This document shows positions 1-10,501 of a stretch of 64,000 nt of DNA, in pieces (within the stretch, counting starts at the first letter, position 1; each line of letters begins with the position of its first letter). Below the pieces are notes generated by a model. That model ran no database searches. It was not told where the DNA came from and was given only the letters and a program-made list of their open reading frames with translations. Location of the stretch: contig NZ_RBWV01000001.1 in NCBI RefSeq assembly GCF_003634695.1, positions 62,001-126,000 on the forward strand. Reading direction: 5' to 3'. Source of the DNA: Motilibacter peucedani (GTDB lineage Bacteria > Actinomycetota > Actinomycetes > Motilibacterales > Motilibacteraceae). The translations under genes were made by a program, and so were the position numbers.

Positions 1-369
1 GATGAGGATCGGGTCACCGGGGGCGACGTCTCCGGCCAGGCCCTTGTAGGTCGTCGACACGATGGAGGAGTCGCCGTCGACGTCCTCGGTCGTGATCGTG
101 AAGGTGTCCCCCGCGGCGAGCATCACCGGACCCTCGGCGAAGTAGCCGGTGCGGATCTTCGGGCCCTGGAGGTCGACGAGGACGGCGACAGGCATGTCGA
201 GCTCGGCCGAGGCGTCGCGGACCCACTTGTAGCGGGCCTCGTGCTCGGCGTGGTCGGCGTGGCTGAGGTTGAAGCGGGCGACGTTCATGCCCGCCTGGAT
301 GAGGGCCTTGATGCGCTCGTACCCGTCGACGGACGGGCCGAGCGTACAGACGATCTTCGCACGGCGCAT
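1..369 (-). CDS. pyk: Pyruvate kinase, N-terminal part (gene runs off the window)
   Basis: This is the first 123 codons of pyruvate kinase, which makes ATP and pyruvate from phosphoenolpyruvate and ADP in the last step of glycolysis. The visible part covers the start of the TIM-barrel A domain, with a TLGPSV motif near residues 9-14 and the substrate-site segment ARFNLSHA (Arg32 to about 38). GPKIRTG marks the entry to the B domain. The rest lies left of base 1. The ATG at 369 has no Shine-Dalgarno sequence, but a TACTCT hexamer stands exactly seven bases upstream, so a leaderless mRNA is likely. The family assignment is secure; the C-terminal regulatory domain cannot be assessed. Confidence 0.95.
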   Translation of the reverse strand, partial: MRRAKIVCTLGPSVDGYERIKALIQAGMNVARFNLSHADHAEHEARYKWVRDASAELDMPVAVLVDLQGPKIRTGYFAEGPVMLAAGDTFTITTEDVDGDSSIVSTTYKGLAGDVAPGDPILI

Positions 370-376
370 GGGGCCA

Positions 377-382
377 AGAGTA
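377..382 (-). promoter_or_regulatory. Probable -10 box of leaderless pyk
   Basis: TACTCT lies seven bases before the pyk ATG. This matches the actinobacterial TANNNT -10 hexamer at the distance expected when transcription starts at the first base of the start codon. No good -35 is visible. Confidence 0.55.
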
Positions 383-396
383 GTGAACCCGCGCGG

Positions 397-443
397 GACG
401 ACGACGCCCGGTACCCCCTGCAGGGGCACCGGGCGCCGTCGTC
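397..443 (-). terminator. Long hairpin terminator after the subtilase gene
   Basis: Two 21-base arms (397-417 and 423-443) flank a five-base loop. Read as minus-strand RNA, all 21 positions pair, two of them as G-U. Read as plus-strand RNA, the same two positions become A-C mismatches. The hairpin sits 29 bases past the subtilase stop and just before the pyk promoter. No U-tract follows, as is common in actinobacteria. Confidence 0.75.
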
Positions 444-471
444 AGCGGGTGTCAGCGAGTGACGAGCTGGG

Positions 472-2331
472 TCACGGGCGCACGTGCGCCGCGTCGAGGC
501 CCACCGCGGCGGCGGCGTCGACGACGCCGTAGCCGAAGAAGCTGTTGTAGTGCGCGTCACCGGTGCAGGTGGCGTTGTAGACGGTCGAGAGCGGTGCGTA
601 GGTCTGCAGCGCCGGCGTGGGGCACGGGGTGTCGGTCGCGGTGCCCAGCAGGACCCGGGCGACCTCCTTGGGCCGCATGGTGAAGTCGGCCTGCGTGCTG
701 CCCTTGCCGTACTGGCTGACGATCAGCGCCGCCACTCCGGCCGCGTGCGGCGAGGCCATCGACGTGCCCTGGAGCCAGCCGTACCAGCCGCAGAGGTGGT
801 AGTCGGTGACCCCGGCCGGGCACTGCTCGATGACCCCGTCGACCACGCCGGCGGGCGTGATGTTGCCCGCGGAGTCGACGTCGCCCTCGGCCTGCATGAC
901 CTCGACGGGGTAGGTCGAGAGCACGAGGTTCTCGTTGGTGCGGTAGGCGGGCGTGCCGTAGCCGTCGTAGAAGTCGCCGCCCGGGGCCGCTACGTCGATC
1001 TGGCCGAGGCCCCAGTTGGAGAAGTAGGACTTGCGGCCGGACTTCGCGATGTCGGACACCGCGATGACGTTCGGGCCCTGGGTCGGCATCGAGACGCAGG
1101 TCGCCGGGTCGATCTGCCGCGCGTGCGGTGCGGCGCCGTAGTCGGGGCTGGACGTGTCGACCGAGGGCGAGGCCAGGTCGGTGTAGTCGTTGCCCGCGGC
1201 CGAGACCATGGTCACGTCGTGGTGGTAGGCGTACTTGAGCGCGCGGTTCATCGCCTTGATGATGACGTGCTGCTCGGCCTGCTCGGCCGGGCTGTCGGCC
1301 GGGTTCTTCTCGCAGTTGAAGAGCCACGGGTCGACGTAGAACGACATGTTGACCACGTCGATGCCGTTGTCGGCCGCGTAGGTGAGCGCGTCGACGGTCG
1401 GCTGCAGGAAGAAGTAGCCGCTGTCCTGGCCGGCGCGCAGGTTGACCAGCGAGACGCCAGGGGCGACGCCGGAGACGCCGAGCCCGTTGGCCGCCGCGGC
1501 GATCGTGCCCGCGGTGTGGGTGCCGTGCTCGGCACCGTCGACGTTCGCCGGGTCCTTGCACCCGGCGTACTCGCAGGGGCCGTCCAGGACGACCGGCTCG
1601 CCCTTGTCGTCGAGCACCGGCTTGCCGTCCGGCCCGATGACGTTGGGGATGTCGGTCGTGAAGTTGCGCGACAGGGCGGCGTTGAAGTTCGGCGCGATGT
1701 CCGGCTGCTTGGCGTCCATGCCGGTGTCGATGTCACCGACGAGCACGCGGGCGTCGCCGGCCTGGACCTGGTGCGCCTGCGCCGCGTGGATCATCGACAG
1801 GCCGTAGGACTTCGCGTCGAGCGGGTCCGGCGTCGAGGTGGTCTTGGCGCCCGGGCGCGGGCGCACGTTCTGACGGACGACGGCCTTGCCGAGCTTCGAG
1901 GGCTCCTTGGAGGCGCGGCGGGTGGTGGCCGCCTTCGCGAGCGCCGCGCGCGCGGCCTTCTCGACCGACGCCGACGGCGCGACGAGCTTGGAACTCGGCG
2001 CGTGGCCGATGGTGATGTCGTGCGCGACGCCGTCGACGAGCCCGGTGCGCTGGAGCGACCGGGCGAAGGCGGCGCGGTCCGACGACACGGTGAGCAGCCC
2101 GACGGCCGTGTTGGACGACTTCACGGTGCCGCCGGCCGCCTTCACGGCCTTGGCGACCTTGGACGCCGCGACGCCGTCCTTGGCGAGCACCACGTAGGAG
2201 ATGGTGGCGGTCCTCGCCGACGACGAGCTGGTCGAGGCGGTCGCGCTCGGCGCGACGGCCAGCGCGGCGGCGCCGAGCGCCACGGCGGAGAGGGCGGAGG
2301 CTGCGGTGCGCCTCCGGGACAGTCGATGCAC
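472..2331 (-). CDS. Secreted S8 family (subtilisin-like) serine peptidase
   Basis: A 619-residue exported subtilase. Residues 1 to about 32 form a Sec-type signal peptide (Arg-rich start, Ala-rich hydrophobic core, AxA-like cleavage region). Residues of roughly 40-165 look like an inhibitor-type propeptide and linker. The catalytic domain carries Asp202 in DIDTGMD, His269 in EHGTHTAGT, oxyanion Asn381 in AAGN and Ser524 in GTSMASPHAAG, so all active-site residues are present. Several Cys residues outside the core could form disulfides. The GTG start has AGGGAG upstream. A TAGTGT box (2367-2372) gives the gene its own promoter, and it is bounded by terminators on both sides, so it is a single-gene unit between gltD and pyk. 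The natural substrate is unknown. Confidence 0.93.
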   Translation of the reverse strand: MHRLSRRRTAASALSAVALGAAALAVAPSATASTSSSSARTATISYVVLAKDGVAASKVAKAVKAAGGTVKSSNTAVGLLTVSSDRAAFARSLQRTGLVDGVAHDITIGHAPSSKLVAPSASVEKAARAALAKAATTRRASKEPSKLGKAVVRQNVRPRPGAKTTSTPDPLDAKSYGLSMIHAAQAHQVQAGDARVLVGDIDTGMDAKQPDIAPNFNAALSRNFTTDIPNVIGPDGKPVLDDKGEPVVLDGPCEYAGCKDPANVDGAEHGTHTAGTIAAAANGLGVSGVAPGVSLVNLRAGQDSGYFFLQPTVDALTYAADNGIDVVNMSFYVDPWLFNCEKNPADSPAEQAEQHVIIKAMNRALKYAYHHDVTMVSAAGNDYTDLASPSVDTSSPDYGAAPHARQIDPATCVSMPTQGPNVIAVSDIAKSGRKSYFSNWGLGQIDVAAPGGDFYDGYGTPAYRTNENLVLSTYPVEVMQAEGDVDSAGNITPAGVVDGVIEQCPAGVTDYHLCGWYGWLQGTSMASPHAAGVAALIVSQYGKGSTQADFTMRPKEVARVLLGTATDTPCPTPALQTYAPLSTVYNATCTGDAHYNSFFGYGVVDAAAAVGLDAAHVRP

Positions 2332-2366
2332 GGGGTCTCCCTGCTAGCGACGGAGCGGAAGCCCGG

Positions 2367-2372
2367 ACACTA
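2367..2372 (-). promoter_or_regulatory. Probable -10 box of the subtilase gene
   Basis: TAGTGT on the minus strand, about 35 bases before the GTG start. It predicts a leader of about 30 bases that contains the AGGGAG ribosome binding site. Confidence 0.45.
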
Positions 2373-2427
2373 GCCCGCGGGGCCGACAGTGGGAAGGCCC
2401 CGGGCCGCGCGACTCGCCGCAGACGCT

Positions 2428-2465
2428 GACGGGACCCCGGCGCACGCGGCGCACGGGGTCCCGTC
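2428..2465 (-). terminator. Terminator of gltBD
   Basis: Perfect 12-base arms GACGGGACCCCG (2428-2439) and CGGGGTCCCGTC (2454-2465) around a 14-base loop, starting 20 bases after the gltD stop. There is no U-tract. Confidence 0.75.
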
Positions 2466-2484
2466 GTGGTCTGCGGGACGAGGG

Positions 2485-3942
2485 TCAGACGAGCAGCGGA
2501 CGCGCCGTCGGCGGGATCGGTCGCGGCAGTTCCGAGGGACCGCCGCGGAGGTACGCGTCGACGCCGTTCGCGCACGCCCGGCCCTCCGCGATCGCCCAGA
2601 CGATGAGCGACTGCCCGCGGCCGGCGTCGCCGGCCACGAAGACGCCCGGGACGCTCGACGCGTAGGAGTCGTCGCGCACGACGTTGCCGCGCGCGTCGAG
2701 CGCGACGCCCAGCTGCTCGAGCAGCGAGCCCTTCTCCGGGCCCACGAAGCCCATCGCCAGCAGAACCAGCTGCGCGGGGATCTCGCGCTCGGTGCCCTCG
2801 ACCGGCTGGAAGCGACCCTCGACCATCTCGACCTCGACCAGCTGCAGCGCGCGCACCCCGCCCTCGTCGTCGGCGAGGAACGCCTGGGTGTTGACCGCGT
2901 ACATGCGCTCGCCGCCCTCCTCGTGGGCGGAGGTGACCTTGTAGGTCATCGGCATCGTCGGCCACGGCTGGCTGCCGGGGCGGCTGTCCGAGGGGCGGGG
3001 CATGATCTCGAGCTGGGTGATGGAGCGCGCGCCCTGGCGGATGGCGGTGCCGAGGCAGTCGGCTCCGGTGTCGCCGCCGCCGATGATCACGACGTCCTTG
3101 CCCTCGGCCGTGACGGGCACCGAGTAGTTCGCGTCGCGGGCGTGGCGGTTGGCGTGCGGGAGGTACTCCATCGCCTGCAGGATCCCGGTGCTCTCGCGGC
3201 CGGGGACCGGCAGGTCGCGCCACGCCGTCGCGCCCACGGCCAGCACGACGGCGTCGTAGCGGGCGTAGAGCTCGTCGGCGCTGATGTCGGTGCCGATGGC
3301 GATGCCGGTGCGGAACCGGGTGCCCTCGGCCTTCATCTGCGCGATGCGGCGCTCGACGTGGCGCTTCTCCATCTTGAACTCGGGGATGCCGTAGCGCAGC
3401 AGGCCGCCCGGCTCGTCGGCGCGCTCGTAGACCGCGACCGTGTGCCCGGCGCGGGTCAGCTGCTGGGCGGCGGCGAGCCCCGCGGGACCCGAGCCGACCA
3501 CGGCGACGGTCTTGCCGGTGAGCCGGCCGGGGGCCTTGGGCTGGACCCAGCCCTCGTCCCACGCCCGGTCGATGATCGAGACCTCGACCTGCTTGATCGT
3601 CACCGGGTCGTCGCCGATGCCGAGCACGCACGCGCTCTCGCACGGCGCGGGGCACAGCCGCCCGGTGAACTCCGGGAAGTTGTTGGTCGCGTGCAGCCGC
3701 TCGATCGCCTCGCGCCAGTCGTCGCGCCAGGTCAGGTCGTTCCACTCGGGGATGAGGTTCCCGAGCGGGCAGCCGTTGTGGCAGAACGGGATGCCGCAGT
3801 CCATGCACCGGCCGGCCTGCGCGCGCAGGTCGTCGGAGCTCATCTCCTCGTAGACCTCGCGCCAGTCGCGGATGCGCACGTCCACGGGACGCCGCTTGGG
3901 GAGCTCGCGCCCCTTCTCCAGGAAACCTCGGGGGTTAGCCAC
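2485..3942 (-). CDS. gltD: Glutamate synthase (NADPH) small subunit
   Basis: The 485-residue beta subunit of NADPH-GOGAT. It takes electrons from NADPH through FAD and iron-sulfur clusters to the GltB subunit, which makes two glutamates from glutamine and 2-oxoglutarate. The N-terminal cluster domain shows Cys46, 49, 54 and 58 and Cys97, 101 and 105. The FAD fold is [11 protein letters not shown] (148-158), and the NADPH site is [10 protein letters not shown] near 287-296. The start is GTG at 3942; it overlaps the gltB TAA by eight bases (GTGGCTAA), indicating translational coupling in a gltB-gltD operon. Length is normal for the family. Confidence 0.96.
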   Translation of the reverse strand: MANPRGFLEKGRELPKRRPVDVRIRDWREVYEEMSSDDLRAQAGRCMDCGIPFCHNGCPLGNLIPEWNDLTWRDDWREAIERLHATNNFPEFTGRLCPAPCESACVLGIGDDPVTIKQVEVSIIDRAWDEGWVQPKAPGRLTGKTVAVVGSGPAGLAAAQQLTRAGHTVAVYERADEPGGLLRYGIPEFKMEKRHVERRIAQMKAEGTRFRTGIAIGTDISADELYARYDAVVLAVGATAWRDLPVPGRESTGILQAMEYLPHANRHARDANYSVPVTAEGKDVVIIGGGDTGADCLGTAIRQGARSITQLEIMPRPSDSRPGSQPWPTMPMTYKVTSAHEEGGERMYAVNTQAFLADDEGGVRALQLVEVEMVEGRFQPVEGTEREIPAQLVLLAMGFVGPEKGSLLEQLGVALDARGNVVRDDSYASSVPGVFVAGDAGRGQSLIVWAIAEGRACANGVDAYLRGGPSELPRPIPPTARPLLV

Positions 3943-6900
3943 GTGCGGACTCCATCACCATCTCGTCGACGCGCTCGCTGTCGTAGCCCTCGGCCAGGGC
4001 CTTGGCGCGCGCCTCGAGGACGCGCTTGTAGTCGCGCGGCATCACCTTGGTGAACCGCGCCAGTGCCGCGTCCCAGTCGGAGAGCAGGCGCAGCGCGACG
4101 GCCGACCCCGTCTCCTCGCGGTGGCGCGTGACGAGCAGGCGGAGCAGGTCGGCGTCCTCGCCGTCGAGCTCCTCGATGTCGGCCATGTCGCCGTTGAGCC
4201 GCTCGCGGCGCATGTCGAGCACGTAGGCCACGCCGCCGGACATGCCGGCGGCGACGTTGCGGCCGGTCGGGCCGAGGATCACCGCGATGCCGCCGGTCAT
4301 GTACTCGCAGGCGTGGTCGCCCACGCCCTCGACGACCGCGGTGGCGCCGGAGTTGCGCACGCAGAACCGCTCCCCCACGAGACCGGAGAGGAAGACCTCG
4401 CCCGCCGTCGCGCCGTAGAGCGCGACGTTGCCCGCGATGGTGTTGCGCTCGGCGACGAAGGGCGCCGACGCGTCGGGCCGGACCACCAGGCGACCGCCGG
4501 ACAGCCCCTTGCCGAGGTAGTCGTTGGCGTCGCCGTGCAGCCGGATCGACACGCCCTTGGGCAGGAACGCGCCGAGCGACTGGCCGGCGGACCCGGTGAG
4601 CGTGACCGCGATGGTCTCGTCGGGCAGGCCCGCACCGCCGTAGCGCTTGGTCACCTCGTAGCCGAGCATCGTGCCGACCGTGCGGTTGACGTTGCGCACC
4701 GGGAGCTCGATGCGCACCGGGCTGCCCGACTCGAGCGCGTCGGAGGCCAGCGCGATCAGCTGGTGGTCGAGCGCCTTGTCGAGGCCGTGGTCCTGGCCGG
4801 TCGTGTTGTGCAGCGGCGTCCCCTCGGGCAGGTCGGGCACGTGCAGCAGCGGCGACAGGTCGAGCCCGGAGGCCTTCCAGTGGTCGACCGCGGCCGTGGT
4901 GTCGAGCAGCTCGGCGTGGCCGACCGCCTCGAGCACCGAGCGGAAGCCGAGCTGCGCGAGCAGGGCCCGCACCTCCTCGGCGATGTACTCGAAGAAGGTG
5001 ACCACGAAGTCGGGCGAGCCGTTGAACCGCTTGCGCAGCTCGGGGTTCTGCGTGGCGACGCCGACCGGACAGGTGTCGAGGTGGCAGACGCGCATCATGA
5101 TGCAGCCCGAGACCACCAGCGGAGCGGTGGCGAAGCCGAACTCCTCGGCGCCCAGCAGCGCGGCGATGACGACGTCGCGCCCGGTCTTCAGCTGGCCGTC
5201 GGTCTGCACGACGATGCGGTCGCGCAGGCCGTTGAGCAGCAGGGTCTGCTGGGTCTCGGCGAGGCCCAGCTCCCACGGCGCGCCGGCGTGCTTGAGGCTC
5301 GTCAGCGGCGAGGCGCCGGTGCCGCCGTCGTGCCCGGAGATGAGCACCACGTCGGCGTGCGCCTTGCTGACGCCGGCCGCGATGGTGCCGACCCCGACCT
5401 CGGAGACCAGCTTGACGTGGACCCGCGCCTCGCGGTTGGCGTTCTTCAGGTCGTGGATGAGCTGGGCGAGGTCCTCGATCGAGTAGATGTCGTGGTGCGG
5501 CGGCGGGGAGATGAGCCCGACGCCCGGCGTGGAGTGCCGGGTGCGCGCCACCCACGGGTAGACCTTGTGGCCGGGCAGCTGGCCGCCCTCGCCGGGCTTG
5601 GCGCCCTGCGCCATCTTGATCTGGATGTCGTCGGCGTTGACCAGGTAGTCGCTGGTCACCCCGAACCGACCGCTGGCGACCTGCTTGACGGCGCTGCGGC
5701 GCACGGGGTCGTGCAGGCGGTCGGCGTCCTCGCCGCCCTCACCGGTGTTCGACTTGCCGCCGAGGCGGTTCATCGCGACGGCGAGGGTCTCGTGCGCCTC
5801 CTGGCTGATGGAGCCGTAGCTCATCGCGCCGGTGCCGAAGCGCTTGACGATCTCGGAGACCGGCTCGACCTCGTCGAGCGGCACCGGCGTGCGGCCCTCG
5901 GTCTTGAGCTCGAACAGCCCGCGCAGCGTCATCAGCCGCTTGGCCTGGTCGTTGACCCGCTCGGTGTACTGCTGGAAGACGTCGAAGCGGCGCGCCCGGG
6001 TCGAGTGCTGGAGGCGGAAGACCGTCTCCGGGTCGAACAGGTGCGGCTCGCCCTCGCGGCGCCACTGGTACTCGCCGCCGACCTCCAGCCGGCGGTGCGT
6101 CTGGAACGCGCCGGAGGCGGGGTACGCCTGCCGGTGCCGGCGGTGCACCTCCTCGGCGATGACGTCGAGGCCGACGCCGCCGAGCTTGCTGTGGGTGCCG
6201 GTGAAGTAGGTGTCGACCAGCTCGTGCGACAGGCCGAGGGCCTCGAACACCTGCGCGCCGCGGTAGGACGCGACCGTCGAGATGCCCATCTTGCTCATGA
6301 CCTTGAGGACGCCCTTGCCGAGCGCCTTGACCAGGTTGCGGACCGCCTGCTCGGGCTCGACGCCGGTGACGACGCCCTGGCGGACGAGGTCCTCGACGGT
6401 CTCCATGGCCAGGTAGGGGTTGACCGCGGCCGCGCCGTAGCCGATGAGCAGCGCGACGTGGTGCACCTCGCGCACGTCGCCGGCCTCGACGACCAGCCCG
6501 GCCTTGAGCCGGGTCTTGGCCCGGATCAGGTGGTGGTGGACCGCGGAGGTCAGCAGCAGCGACGGGATCGCCGCGCGGGTGGAGTCGGAGTCGCGGTCGG
6601 AGAGCACGAGGAACTGAGCGCCGGCGTCGATGGCGCGCGAGGCCTCGTCGCAGACCTCCTCCAGCCGGCGGGCCAGCGCCTCGGCGCCGCCGTCGACGTC
6701 GTAGAGGCCGCGGATCACGTGCGTCGCGTAGCCGGGCTGCACGCCCGGCAGGTTGATGTGCACGATCTTGGCGAGCTCGTCGTTGTCGATGACCGGGAAC
6801 GGCACGACGACCTGGCGGCAGTGCTCGGGCGTGGCGGCGAGCGCGTTGAGCTCGGGCCCGATGCTGGCGGCCAGCGAGGTGACGAGCTCCTCGCGGATGG

Positions 6901-8521
6901 CGTCGAGCGGCGGGTTGGTCACCTGCGCGAACAGCTGGGTGAAGTAGTCGAACAGCAGGCGCGGACGCTCGGAGAGGACCGCGATCGGGGTGTCGGTGCC
7001 CATCGAGCCGATCGGCTCGGCGCCGCTGCGGCCCATGGGGGCGAGCAGGATGCGCAGCTCCTCCTCGGTGTAGCCGAACGCGCGCTGGCGCCGGGTCACC
7101 GAGGCGTGGGTGTGCACGACGTGCTCGCGCTCGGGCAGCTCGCGCAGGTCGACCGTGCCCTGCTCGATCCACTCGGCGTAGGGCGCCGCGGCGGCCAGGT
7201 CGCCCTTGACCTCGTCGTCCTCGACGATGCGCCCGCGCTCGGTGTCGACCAGGAACATCCGGCCCGGCTGCAGCCGGCCCTTGCGCACGACCGTCGACGG
7301 GTCGAGCTCGAGCACGCCGGCCTCGGATCCGAGCACGACCAGGCCGTCCTCGGTCACCCAGTAGCGGCCCGGGCGCAGGCCGTTGCGGTCGAGGACCGCG
7401 CCGACCAGCGTGCCGTCGGTGAAGCAGACGGCGGCGGGGCCGTCCCAGGGCTCCATGGAGAAGGAGTGGTACTCGTAGAAGGCCCGGCGGGCCGGGGCCA
7501 TGTCGGCGTCGCCCTCCCACGCCTCGGGGATCATCATGAGCACCGCGTGCGGCAGCGAGCGCCCGCCCAGGTGCAGCAGCTCGAGCACCTCGTCGAAGCT
7601 GGCGGAGTCGCTCGCACCCGGGGTGCAGATCGGGCTCAGCCGCGAGAGGTCGCCGGGGACGAGGTCGGACTCGAGCAGGCTCTCGCGCGCGGCCATCCAG
7701 TTGCGGTTGCCGCGCACGGTGTTGATCTCGCCGTTGTGGGCGATGAGGCGGTAGGGGTGCGCCAGCGGCCACGACGGGAACGTGTTGGTCGAGAAGCGCG
7801 AGTGGACCAGCGCGAGCTCGGTGGCGAAGCGCTCGTCGGACAGGTCGGGGAAGAACTGCTCGAGCTGCGTCGTCGTGAGCATGCCCTTGTAGACGAGGGT
7901 GCGCGCGGACAGCGACGGGAAGTAGACGTCGAGCTCGCGCTCGGCGCGCTTGCGCAGGCAGAAGGCGAGCCGGTCGAGCGCGATGCCGCGGGCCTCGCCG
8001 TCGGCGGCGGCCACGACCAGCTGGCGGAACTCCGGCATGACGCTGCGCGCGGTGCGCCCGAGGATGTCGGGCGTCGTCGGCACGTCGCGCCAGCCGAGGA
8101 CGACCAGGCCCTCCTCGGCGGCGATGCGCTCGATGCCGGCGACGGCCTTGGCGCCGTCGTCGCCGTGGGGCAGGAAGCCGGTGCCCACGGCGTAAGCGCC
8201 CTTGGCGGGCAGCTCGAAGGGCAGGACGCCGCGCAGGAAGGCGTCGGGCACCTGGGTCAGGATGCCCGCGCCGTCACCGCTGTCGGGCTCGGCGCCCGAG
8301 GCGCCGCGGTGGTCGAGGTTGCGCAGCGCGGTGAGCGCCAGCTCGACGATGTCGTGGCCGGCGGTGCCGCGCAGGGTGGCGACCATGGCGACGCCGCACG
8401 CGTCGTGCTCGGCGCTCGGGTCGTAGAGACCCTGGGCGGCGGGCAGCGCGGAGTGCGTGCTGAGCATGGGCGAGGGGCTGGGGCGCTGCACGGCAGGCAG
8501 AGCCGACGGCACGGTGGCCAT
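3935..8521 (-). CDS. gltB: Glutamate synthase large subunit
   Basis: A 1528-residue alpha subunit of glutamate synthase. The ATG at 8521 is chosen because GGAGGAG stands upstream and because it places a 41-residue propeptide before the catalytic Cys42 (DACGVAM), as expected for this self-processing amidotransferase. The order is glutaminase class II domain, central domain, FMN/2-oxoglutarate synthase domain ([12 protein letters not shown]), the Fe-S cluster cysteines in [17 protein letters not shown], and the C-terminal GXGXG helix (GMSGGVAYV). Glutamine is hydrolysed at the N-terminus and ammonia is channelled to the FMN site. A possible GlnR operator lies 60-100 bases upstream. All key residues are present. 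Confidence 0.97.
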   Translation of the reverse strand: MATVPSALPAVQRPSPSPMLSTHSALPAAQGLYDPSAEHDACGVAMVATLRGTAGHDIVELALTALRNLDHRGASGAEPDSGDGAGILTQVPDAFLRGVLPFELPAKGAYAVGTGFLPHGDDGAKAVAGIERIAAEEGLVVLGWRDVPTTPDILGRTARSVMPEFRQLVVAAADGEARGIALDRLAFCLRKRAERELDVYFPSLSARTLVYKGMLTTTQLEQFFPDLSDERFATELALVHSRFSTNTFPSWPLAHPYRLIAHNGEINTVRGNRNWMAARESLLESDLVPGDLSRLSPICTPGASDSASFDEVLELLHLGGRSLPHAVLMMIPEAWEGDADMAPARRAFYEYHSFSMEPWDGPAAVCFTDGTLVGAVLDRNGLRPGRYWVTEDGLVVLGSEAGVLELDPSTVVRKGRLQPGRMFLVDTERGRIVEDDEVKGDLAAAAPYAEWIEQGTVDLRELPEREHVVHTHASVTRRQRAFGYTEEELRILLAPMGRSGAEPIGSMGTDTPIAVLSERPRLLFDYFTQLFAQVTNPPLDAIREELVTSLAASIGPELNALAATPEHCRQVVVPFPVIDNDELAKIVHINLPGVQPGYATHVIRGLYDVDGGAEALARRLEEVCDEASRAIDAGAQFLVLSDRDSDSTRAAIPSLLLTSAVHHHLIRAKTRLKAGLVVEAGDVREVHHVALLIGYGAAAVNPYLAMETVEDLVRQGVVTGVEPEQAVRNLVKALGKGVLKVMSKMGISTVASYRGAQVFEALGLSHELVDTYFTGTHSKLGGVGLDVIAEEVHRRHRQAYPASGAFQTHRRLEVGGEYQWRREGEPHLFDPETVFRLQHSTRARRFDVFQQYTERVNDQAKRLMTLRGLFELKTEGRTPVPLDEVEPVSEIVKRFGTGAMSYGSISQEAHETLAVAMNRLGGKSNTGEGGEDADRLHDPVRRSAVKQVASGRFGVTSDYLVNADDIQIKMAQGAKPGEGGQLPGHKVYPWVARTRHSTPGVGLISPPPHHDIYSIEDLAQLIHDLKNANREARVHVKLVSEVGVGTIAAGVSKAHADVVLISGHDGGTGASPLTSLKHAGAPWELGLAETQQTLLLNGLRDRIVVQTDGQLKTGRDVVIAALLGAEEFGFATAPLVVSGCIMMRVCHLDTCPVGVATQNPELRKRFNGSPDFVVTFFEYIAEEVRALLAQLGFRSVLEAVGHAELLDTTAAVDHWKASGLDLSPLLHVPDLPEGTPLHNTTGQDHGLDKALDHQLIALASDALESGSPVRIELPVRNVNRTVGTMLGYEVTKRYGGAGLPDETIAVTLTGSAGQSLGAFLPKGVSIRLHGDANDYLGKGLSGGRLVVRPDASAPFVAERNTIAGNVALYGATAGEVFLSGLVGERFCVRNSGATAVVEGVGDHACEYMTGGIAVILGPTGRNVAAGMSGGVAYVLDMRRERLNGDMADIEELDGEDADLLRLLVTRHREETGSAVALRLLSDWDAALARFTKVMPRDYKRVLEARAKALAEGYDSERVDEMVMESARG

Positions 8522-8582
8522 GGTCGTCTCCTCCACTGTTAGGGGGGACTGGGGGACGACGTTGGCCCGTAGCGGTCGCGAG

Positions 8583-8620
8583 GTTACAGCAATGTTGCCG
8601 GGGGTGTACGCGCTGTTCGC
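8583..8620 (-). promoter_or_regulatory. Possible GlnR-type operator upstream of gltB
   Basis: On the minus strand, GCAAC-N6-GTAAC (8583-8598) is preceded by GAAC-N8-ACC. This gives four AC half-sites spaced 9, 8 and 9 bases apart. The known GlnR pattern is gTnAC-n6-GaAAC, that is AC-n9-AC repeated. The position 62-100 bases before gltB and the role of the gene in nitrogen assimilation fit. It is inferred from pattern only. Confidence 0.4.
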
Positions 8621-8789
8621 TTGCAGTTCGGCAACGACTCGGAAGTGGCGGACACCGACCGGGTCACGGTCCTCGGACGTCCTGCGCGCAGCGCTGTGCC
8701 GGGCTGCGCAGTCCAAGCGTACGGCCTCCGCGGCCGCGCGCACGACAGCCGGCGGCGCGGGCCGTGGTCGGGCTCTCCGCGGGCGCGCC

Positions 8790-9521
8790 TCAGCCGGCGA
8801 CGCCGCCCACGGCCTGGCCGACGGCGTAGGTCAGCGCCAGGGCCGCGCCGCCGAGCACCAGCTGGCGCGAGCCGCTGAACCACCACGGCCGCGCCGTGAC
8901 CTGGGCGACGACCGCACCGCCGGCGAACAGCGCCACGAGGGTCGTGAGCACCGAGGCCGCCAGGCCTGCGCCGAGCAGGTAGGGCAGCACCGGCAGCACC
9001 GCGCCGAGCGCGAAGGAGACGAACGAGGAGCCCGCGGCCAGCAGTGGCGAGGGCAGCGCGTCGGCGTCGAGGCCGAGCTCCTCGCGCACGTGCACGGCCA
9101 GCGCCTGCTCGGGGTCGCGGCTGAGCTGGTCGACCACCTGGCGGGCCAGCTCGCGGTCGACTCCGCGCGCGACGTAGACCTCGACCAGCTCGAGCCGCTC
9201 GCCGCGCGGGTTGGCCGCCAGCTCGGCGCGCTCGACCTCGATCTCGGCCTGCGCGAGCTCGGACTGCGAGGCGACCGAGATGTACTCCCCCGCCGCCATG
9301 GAGAACGCGCCGGCGCACAGGCCGGCGAGCCCCGCTAGGAGCACCGCGTGCCGGGCGGAGCTGCCACCCGCCACGCCGGCCACCAGCGCAGCGTTGGACA
9401 CCAGCCCGTCCATGGCGCCGAACACGGCCGGCCGCAGCCAGCCGCCGCTCACGTCGCGGTGGGTGTGGTGCACCTCCGGGCCGGTGCGGGCCACCCGCTC
9501 CTCCGCTCCCTCGACCGGCAC
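8790..9521 (-). CDS. VIT1/CCC1 family transporter
   Basis: A 243-residue membrane protein of the VIT1/CCC1 family, members of which move Fe(II) or Mn(II). Two N-terminal membrane helices (about 32-48 and 60-80, with [13 protein letters not shown] and [17 protein letters not shown]) precede an acidic cytoplasmic helical segment (about 85-155, rich in Glu), the usual metal-binding region. Three more membrane helices follow (about 160-240). The GTG start lies two bases after the lgt stop, so it is the last gene of the DsbA-VKOR-lgt run. The metal is not predictable from sequence. Confidence 0.88.
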   Translation of the reverse strand: MPVEGAEERVARTGPEVHHTHRDVSGGWLRPAVFGAMDGLVSNAALVAGVAGGSSARHAVLLAGLAGLCAGAFSMAAGEYISVASQSELAQAEIEVERAELAANPRGERLELVEVYVARGVDRELARQVVDQLSRDPEQALAVHVREELGLDADALPSPLLAAGSSFVSFALGAVLPVLPYLLGAGLAASVLTTLVALFAGGAVVAQVTARPWWFSGSRQLVLGGAALALTYAVGQAVGGVAG

Positions 9522-9523
9522 GC

Positions 9524-10501
9524 TCAGGCCGGGGTCTGGTCGCTGGGCGGCAGGCGGTGGCTCCCGCCGTGGGCGGCGCGCACGTCCACGGGGTCGTCTC
9601 CGTCAGCCGGGTGGTCGACCACCGGGTCGTGGGCCGGCGTCGCATCGTCGTCGACGTCCGCGCTCGGCGCCGCGGCACCCGGCTCGACGTCGACCTCGCG
9701 CCCGGGGCGCAGCCGCGCCGAGACGACGATGTAGGCCGTCGCCAGCAGGAACAGCACCGCCGCGGTGAACTGGTTGAGGCGCAGGCCGAGGAAGTGCTCG
9801 GCGGTGTCGACGCGCATGGCCTCGATCCACGAGCGGCCCACGCAGTAGGCGGCGACGTAGAGCGCGAAGGCGCGCCCGTGCCCCAGCCGCCACTTGCGGT
9901 CGGCCCACACGACCAGGCCCGCGACGCCGAGGTCCCAGATGCACTCGTACAAGAAGGTGGGGTGGTAGGTGCCGAGCTGCGGCGTGTCCTCCGGCCGGTG
10001 GGCCGGGTCGATCTCCAACCCCCACCAGCGCGTGGTCGGCGAGCCGTAGAGCTCCTGGTTGAAGTAGTTGCCCCACCGGCCCAGCGCCTGCGCGAGCACG
10101 ATGCCCGGAGCCAGCGCGTCGGCGAACGGCGGCAGCGCGATGCCGCGGCGCCGGCAGCCGATCCACGCACCGACAGCGCCCAGCGAGATGGCGCCCCAGA
10201 TGCCTAGGCCGCCCTGCCACACCTTGACCGCGTCGAGGGGGTGGCCGCCCTTGCCGAAGTAGGGCTCCGGCGTGGTGATCACGTGGTAGAGGCGGCCGCC
10301 GACGACGCCGAAGGGCACCGCCCACACCGCGACGTCGCTGACCGTGCCCTCACGGCCGCCGCGGGCCTGCCAGCGCCGCTCACCGACCCAGACCGAGAGG
10401 ATGACGCCCGCGATGATGCAGAGCGCGTAGGCGCGCAGCGGCAGCGGGCCGAGGTGCCAGACGCCGCGTCCGGGGCTGGGCAGGAAGGCGTAGGAGTTCA
10501 T
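9524..10501 (-). CDS. lgt: Prolipoprotein diacylglyceryl transferase
   Basis: A 325-residue integral membrane enzyme that transfers diacylglycerol from phosphatidylglycerol to the lipobox Cys of prelipoproteins, the first step of lipoprotein maturation. About seven membrane segments cover residues 15-260. The family signature is GRWGNYFNQELYG, and GGRLYHVI carries further conserved residues. The C-terminal 60 residues are acidic and low-complexity, as often in actinobacterial Lgt. The ATG overlaps the stop of the upstream VKOR gene by four bases (ATGA). The signal peptidase that acts next, lspA, is also in this window (51.3-51.8 kb). Confidence 0.95.
   Translation of the reverse strand: MNSYAFLPSPGRGVWHLGPLPLRAYALCIIAGVILSVWVGERRWQARGGREGTVSDVAVWAVPFGVVGGRLYHVITTPEPYFGKGGHPLDAVKVWQGGLGIWGAISLGAVGAWIGCRRRGIALPPFADALAPGIVLAQALGRWGNYFNQELYGSPTTRWWGLEIDPAHRPEDTPQLGTYHPTFLYECIWDLGVAGLVVWADRKWRLGHGRAFALYVAAYCVGRSWIEAMRVDTAEHFLGLRLNQFTAAVLFLLATAYIVVSARLRPGREVDVEPGAAAPSADVDDDATPAHDPVVDHPADGDDPVDVRAAHGGSHRLPPSDQTPA

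Noticed and set aside
3872..8542. A 1556-codon open frame on the plus strand opposite gltB
   Set aside because: It mirrors the gltB codons in a high-GC genome. It has no family motifs, while gltB on the other strand is complete. Similar long antisense frames opposite dnaE and the subtilase gene are rejected for the same reason.
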